Positions 5,893-8,022 of a DNA stretch of 8,022 nucleotides are shown one piece after another; the first letter of the stretch is position 1; each line of letters starts with the position of its first letter. The notes under the pieces were generated by a model, which searched no databases, was not told the origin of the DNA, and worked only from the letters and a program-made list of their open reading frames with translations. Source of the stretch: G020354085 sp964629975 (GTDB lineage Bacteria; Pseudomonadota; Gammaproteobacteria; Acidiferrobacterales; Sulfurifustaceae); the NCBI GenBank assembly GCA_964629975.1, contig CAZVUN010000129.1, forward strand, positions 1-8,022, given 5' to 3'. The position numbers were made by a program, and so were the translations under genes.

Positions 5893-6411
5893 GTGAGTGC
5901 GCCTGCCTACAATGCGCGGGTGATCACGCTCACGCCCCAGGAGGCCCGGGCACTCATCGCGTTGCTGACGCAGACGCGCTGGGCGGCGCTCGCCACGGCG
6001 CGCGACAACGAACCGTTCGCCTCCTGGGTGGCCGTGGCGCCCGATGCCGAGGCGGGGCAGTTCCTGCTGCACCTGAGCCATCTGTCGCTGCACACCCGCT
6101 ATCTGCTGGCCAACCCGCGCGCGGCACTGTCGTTCAGCGAACCGGATGAGGACCCAAGCCGCGATCCGCAGACGCTCGCGCGCGTGAGCCTGCAGGGCCG
6201 CGTGGACGTCATTGCGCGCGACAGCGCCGATTACATCGCCGCGCGCGGGCGCTATCTCGCGCGCCTGCCGCACGCCGAGGTGCAGTTCACGCTCGGCGAT
6301 TTCTATTTGATGCGGTTCGTGCCGCAATCCGCGCGTGTCGTGCCGGGATTCGGCCGCGCCCACCGGCTCGATGCCGAGGCGCTGCGCGCCCTGCTCGTTC
6401 CCAGCTCCTGA
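5893..6411 (+). CDS. Pyridoxamine 5'-phosphate oxidase-like / HugZ-like split-barrel protein
   Basis: This is a predicted cytoplasmic flavin- or heme-binding split-barrel protein. The 172-residue product has no signal peptide or membrane segment. The family pattern is clear: a leading helix (TPQEARALIALLTQ), then RWAALATARDNEPFASWVAVAPD (29-51) as the first barrel strands. FLLHLSHLSLHTRYLLANPRAALSF follows (57-81), the block shared with HugZ-type heme-utilisation proteins. VSLQGRVDVI comes next, and the C-terminal GDFYLMRFVPQSARVVPGFGRAHRL (135-159) matches the short HugZ-like form without the C-terminal DUF2470 domain. The GTG start is chosen because GAGG (5881-5884), overlapping the nirJ stop, lies 8 bases before it; GTG 5920 has no such site. 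It sits between nirJ and nirN, where some operons carry nirE. It is not a methyltransferase. A role in d1 assembly or heme turnover is inferred from position only. Confidence 0.82.
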   Translation: MSAPAYNARVITLTPQEARALIALLTQTRWAALATARDNEPFASWVAVAPDAEAGQFLLHLSHLSLHTRYLLANPRAALSFSEPDEDPSRDPQTLARVSLQGRVDVIARDSADYIAARGRYLARLPHAEVQFTLGDFYLMRFVPQSARVVPGFGRAHRLDAEALRALLVPSS

Positions 6412-6432
6412 TCAATCAGCATCGCCTTCACC

Positions 6433-7998
6433 ATGTCCAACCGCTTCGTCCTGCCTGCGTTGTTCTCGTTCGCGGCCGTCATCGCGCCTTTGTCTGTGCG
6501 GGGCGCGGCCGCACCGGACGCGCAAACGCTCTATGCCGGGCATTGCGCGAGCTGCCACGGTGCTGACCGGCTGGGCGGCATCGGCCCGGCGTTGCTGCCG
6601 GAGAACCTGGCGCGACTCAGGAAGCCCGAGGCCGTGAAGACCATTGCCCTCGGGCGTGCCGCCACACAGATGCCCGGCTTCGCGGATAAGCTCAAGGACA
6701 GTGAGGTCGCGGCGCTGGCGGATCTCATTTACACACCGCTGCTCAAGACGCCGACCTGGGGCGAGGCGCAAATCCGCAAGAGCCACATCGTGCAGGTCAA
6801 ACCCGGTACGCTGCCGGACAAGCCGGTATTCAAGGCCGACCCGCTCAATCTCTTCATCGTCGTGGAGCTCGGCGACCACCACGCCACGCTGCTGGACGGC
6901 GACAGATTCGAGCCGATTCAGCGCTTCCCCACGCGCTTCGCGCTGCACGGGGGGCCGAAGTACTCGCCGGACGGGCGCTACGTGTATTTCGCCTCGCGCG
7001 ACGGCTGGATCTCGAAGTACGACCTCTGGAACCTCAAGTACATCGCCGAGATCCGCGCCGGCATCAATACCCGCAACCTTGCGGTCTCGGGCGACGGCAA
7101 GTACGTGCTGGTCGGCAACTACCTGCCGCACACACTGGTGGTGCTGGATGCCGTCGACCTCGCGCCGCTCAAGGTCATCGCGGTGGCCGACGACCAGGGC
7201 AAGACCTCGCGCGTGTCGGCCGTATACGATGCCGCGCCGCGCCGCAGCTTCATCGCCGCGCTCAAGGATCTGCCCGAGGTATGGGAGATTCCCTACGATC
7301 CCAACCATGAACCGATCTATCGCGGTTACGTCCACGACTTCCAGTATGGCGAGGCGATTCCAGAGAAGGGGCCGTTCCCGGTGCGGCGCATCAAGCTCGA
7401 CGACTACCTCGATGATTTCTTCTTCGATCAGAAATACGAGCATCTGGTCGGCGCCGCACGGGATGCCAGGAACGGGCAGGTGGTCAATCTCATCGTCGGG
7501 CGCAAGATCGCCGATGTCGCGCTGCCCGGTTTGCCGCATCTCGGCTCCGGCATCAGCTGGATCTACCAGGGCAGACCGGTGCTGGCCACGCCGAACCTCA
7601 AGGAGGGCGTGATCTCGGTCATCGACATGCAGGACTGGAAAACCATCGCGCGCATCGAGACGCTCGGGCCGGGTTTCTTCATGCGCTCGCACGAGCACAC
7701 GCGCTACGCCTGGGCCGACAACATGATGAGCAAGGCCAGGGACACCATCGAGATCATCGACAAGCAGACGCTCAAGGTCGCGCGCACGCTCACCCCTGCG
7801 CCCGGCAAGACCGCCGCGCACACCGAGTTCACGCGCGACGGCCGGTACGCGCTGGTGTCGATCTGGGAGATGGACGGCGCGCTCGTGGTCTACGACGCGC
7901 AGACCTTCAAGGAGGTCAAACGCCTGCCGATGAAGAAACCCTCCGGCAAGTACAACGTGTACAACAAGATCACCCGCTCGGAAGGCACCAGCCACTAG
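6433..7998 (+). CDS. nirN: NirN, dihydro-heme d1 dehydrogenase (cytochrome c plus d1-type propeller)
   Basis: This periplasmic enzyme catalyses the last d1 step, introducing the acrylate double bond into dihydro-heme d1 before handover to NirS. The product is 521 residues against roughly 490-500 for characterised NirN. It has a Sec signal (hydrophobic 5-22, probable cleavage near residues 24-27) and a cytochrome c domain with CASCH at 38-42 and probable Met ligand Met80 (TQMPGF). A d1-type beta-propeller runs from about residue 130. His172 in ALHGGPKYSPDGRYVYF aligns with the proximal d1 histidine of NirS and with His147 of P. aeruginosa NirN. RSHEHTRYAW and AAHTEFTRDGRYALVS carry further conserved distal-region histidines. 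The end, PSGKYNVYNK, echoes the NirS terminus PTGKFNVYNT but lacks its QHDVY. The ATG lies 21 bases after the HugZ-like stop with no good Shine-Dalgarno run, suggesting modest translation. It differs from NirS in lacking HDGGW and PHPGRG. Confidence 0.92.
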   Translation: MSNRFVLPALFSFAAVIAPLSVRGAAAPDAQTLYAGHCASCHGADRLGGIGPALLPENLARLRKPEAVKTIALGRAATQMPGFADKLKDSEVAALADLIYTPLLKTPTWGEAQIRKSHIVQVKPGTLPDKPVFKADPLNLFIVVELGDHHATLLDGDRFEPIQRFPTRFALHGGPKYSPDGRYVYFASRDGWISKYDLWNLKYIAEIRAGINTRNLAVSGDGKYVLVGNYLPHTLVVLDAVDLAPLKVIAVADDQGKTSRVSAVYDAAPRRSFIAALKDLPEVWEIPYDPNHEPIYRGYVHDFQYGEAIPEKGPFPVRRIKLDDYLDDFFFDQKYEHLVGAARDARNGQVVNLIVGRKIADVALPGLPHLGSGISWIYQGRPVLATPNLKEGVISVIDMQDWKTIARIETLGPGFFMRSHEHTRYAWADNMMSKARDTIEIIDKQTLKVARTLTPAPGKTAAHTEFTRDGRYALVSIWEMDGALVVYDAQTFKEVKRLPMKKPSGKYNVYNKITRSEGTSH

Positions 7999-8012
7999 CC
8001 GGGCCCGCCGGC
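7998..8012 (+). other. Short GC hairpin at the nirN stop
   Basis: GCCGG (7998-8002) pairs with CCGGC (8008-8012) around a 5-base loop, starting at the last base of the nirN stop. No T-run follows before the window ends, so a terminator cannot be called. Confidence 0.25.
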
Positions 8013-8022
8013 AGCGAGCCTG

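Noticed and set aside
6408..6419. Palindrome CTGAT-CA-ATCAG just before nirN, resembling an FNR/ANR half-site pair
   Set aside because: The FNR/ANR consensus needs TTGAT, four spacer bases and ATCAA. Here the half-sites are only 2 bases apart and each has a mismatch, and they overlap the preceding stop codon. No -10 element follows.
7998..8022. Operon terminator after nirN
   Set aside because: A 5-bp GC stem is present but no T-run is seen before the window ends, so termination cannot be supported.
1..8022. tRNA, rRNA, CRISPR array or insertion sequence
   Set aside because: Almost all bases are accounted for by coding genes. No regularly spaced repeats, transposase motifs or RNA gene signatures were seen.

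Overview
The window is a compact, all-plus-strand piece of a denitrification locus for cytochrome cd1 nitrite reductase and its heme d1 cofactor. The DNA is very GC-rich, with GTG starts and tightly overlapping genes. Gene content and order (nirS-C-F-D-L-G-H-J-x-N) resemble those of beta- and gammaproteobacterial denitrifiers. No marker gene allows a genus call.

Layout: 1-886 is the 3' part of nirS, the nitrite reductase itself. A 70-bp gap holding a GC-rich hairpin leads to nirC (957-1364, periplasmic cytochrome c) and nirF (1361-2542, lipoprotein beta-propeller). Four related Lrp/AsnC-like genes follow: nirD, nirL, nirG and nirH (2539-4592), the siroheme decarboxylase subunits. Stop-start overlaps join nirC through nirH. 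After an 87-bp spacer of unusual composition comes nirJ (4680-5882, radical SAM). Next is a small pyridoxamine-5'-phosphate-oxidase/HugZ-like flavoprotein gene (5893-6411), and then nirN (6433-7998, dihydro-heme d1 dehydrogenase). The last 24 bases hold no gene.

How they work together: in the established pathway siroheme is decarboxylated by NirD/L/G/H to didecarboxysiroheme. NirJ then remodels the ring propionates in the cytoplasm. NirF and NirN act in the periplasm on late intermediates, with NirN introducing the acrylate double bond, and heme d1 is loaded into NirS. NirC is a small c-type cytochrome linked to electron transfer in this process.

Points that depart from the textbook operon: no nirM lies between nirS and nirC; the nirE methyltransferase slot between nirJ and nirN is occupied by the HugZ-like gene; and a dispersed-repeat-like double hairpin sits over the 5' end of nirH, either fused in frame or supplying a new ribosome-binding site. 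These three are the leads worth following. The rest is a recognisable nir cluster, and I see no wholly new system.
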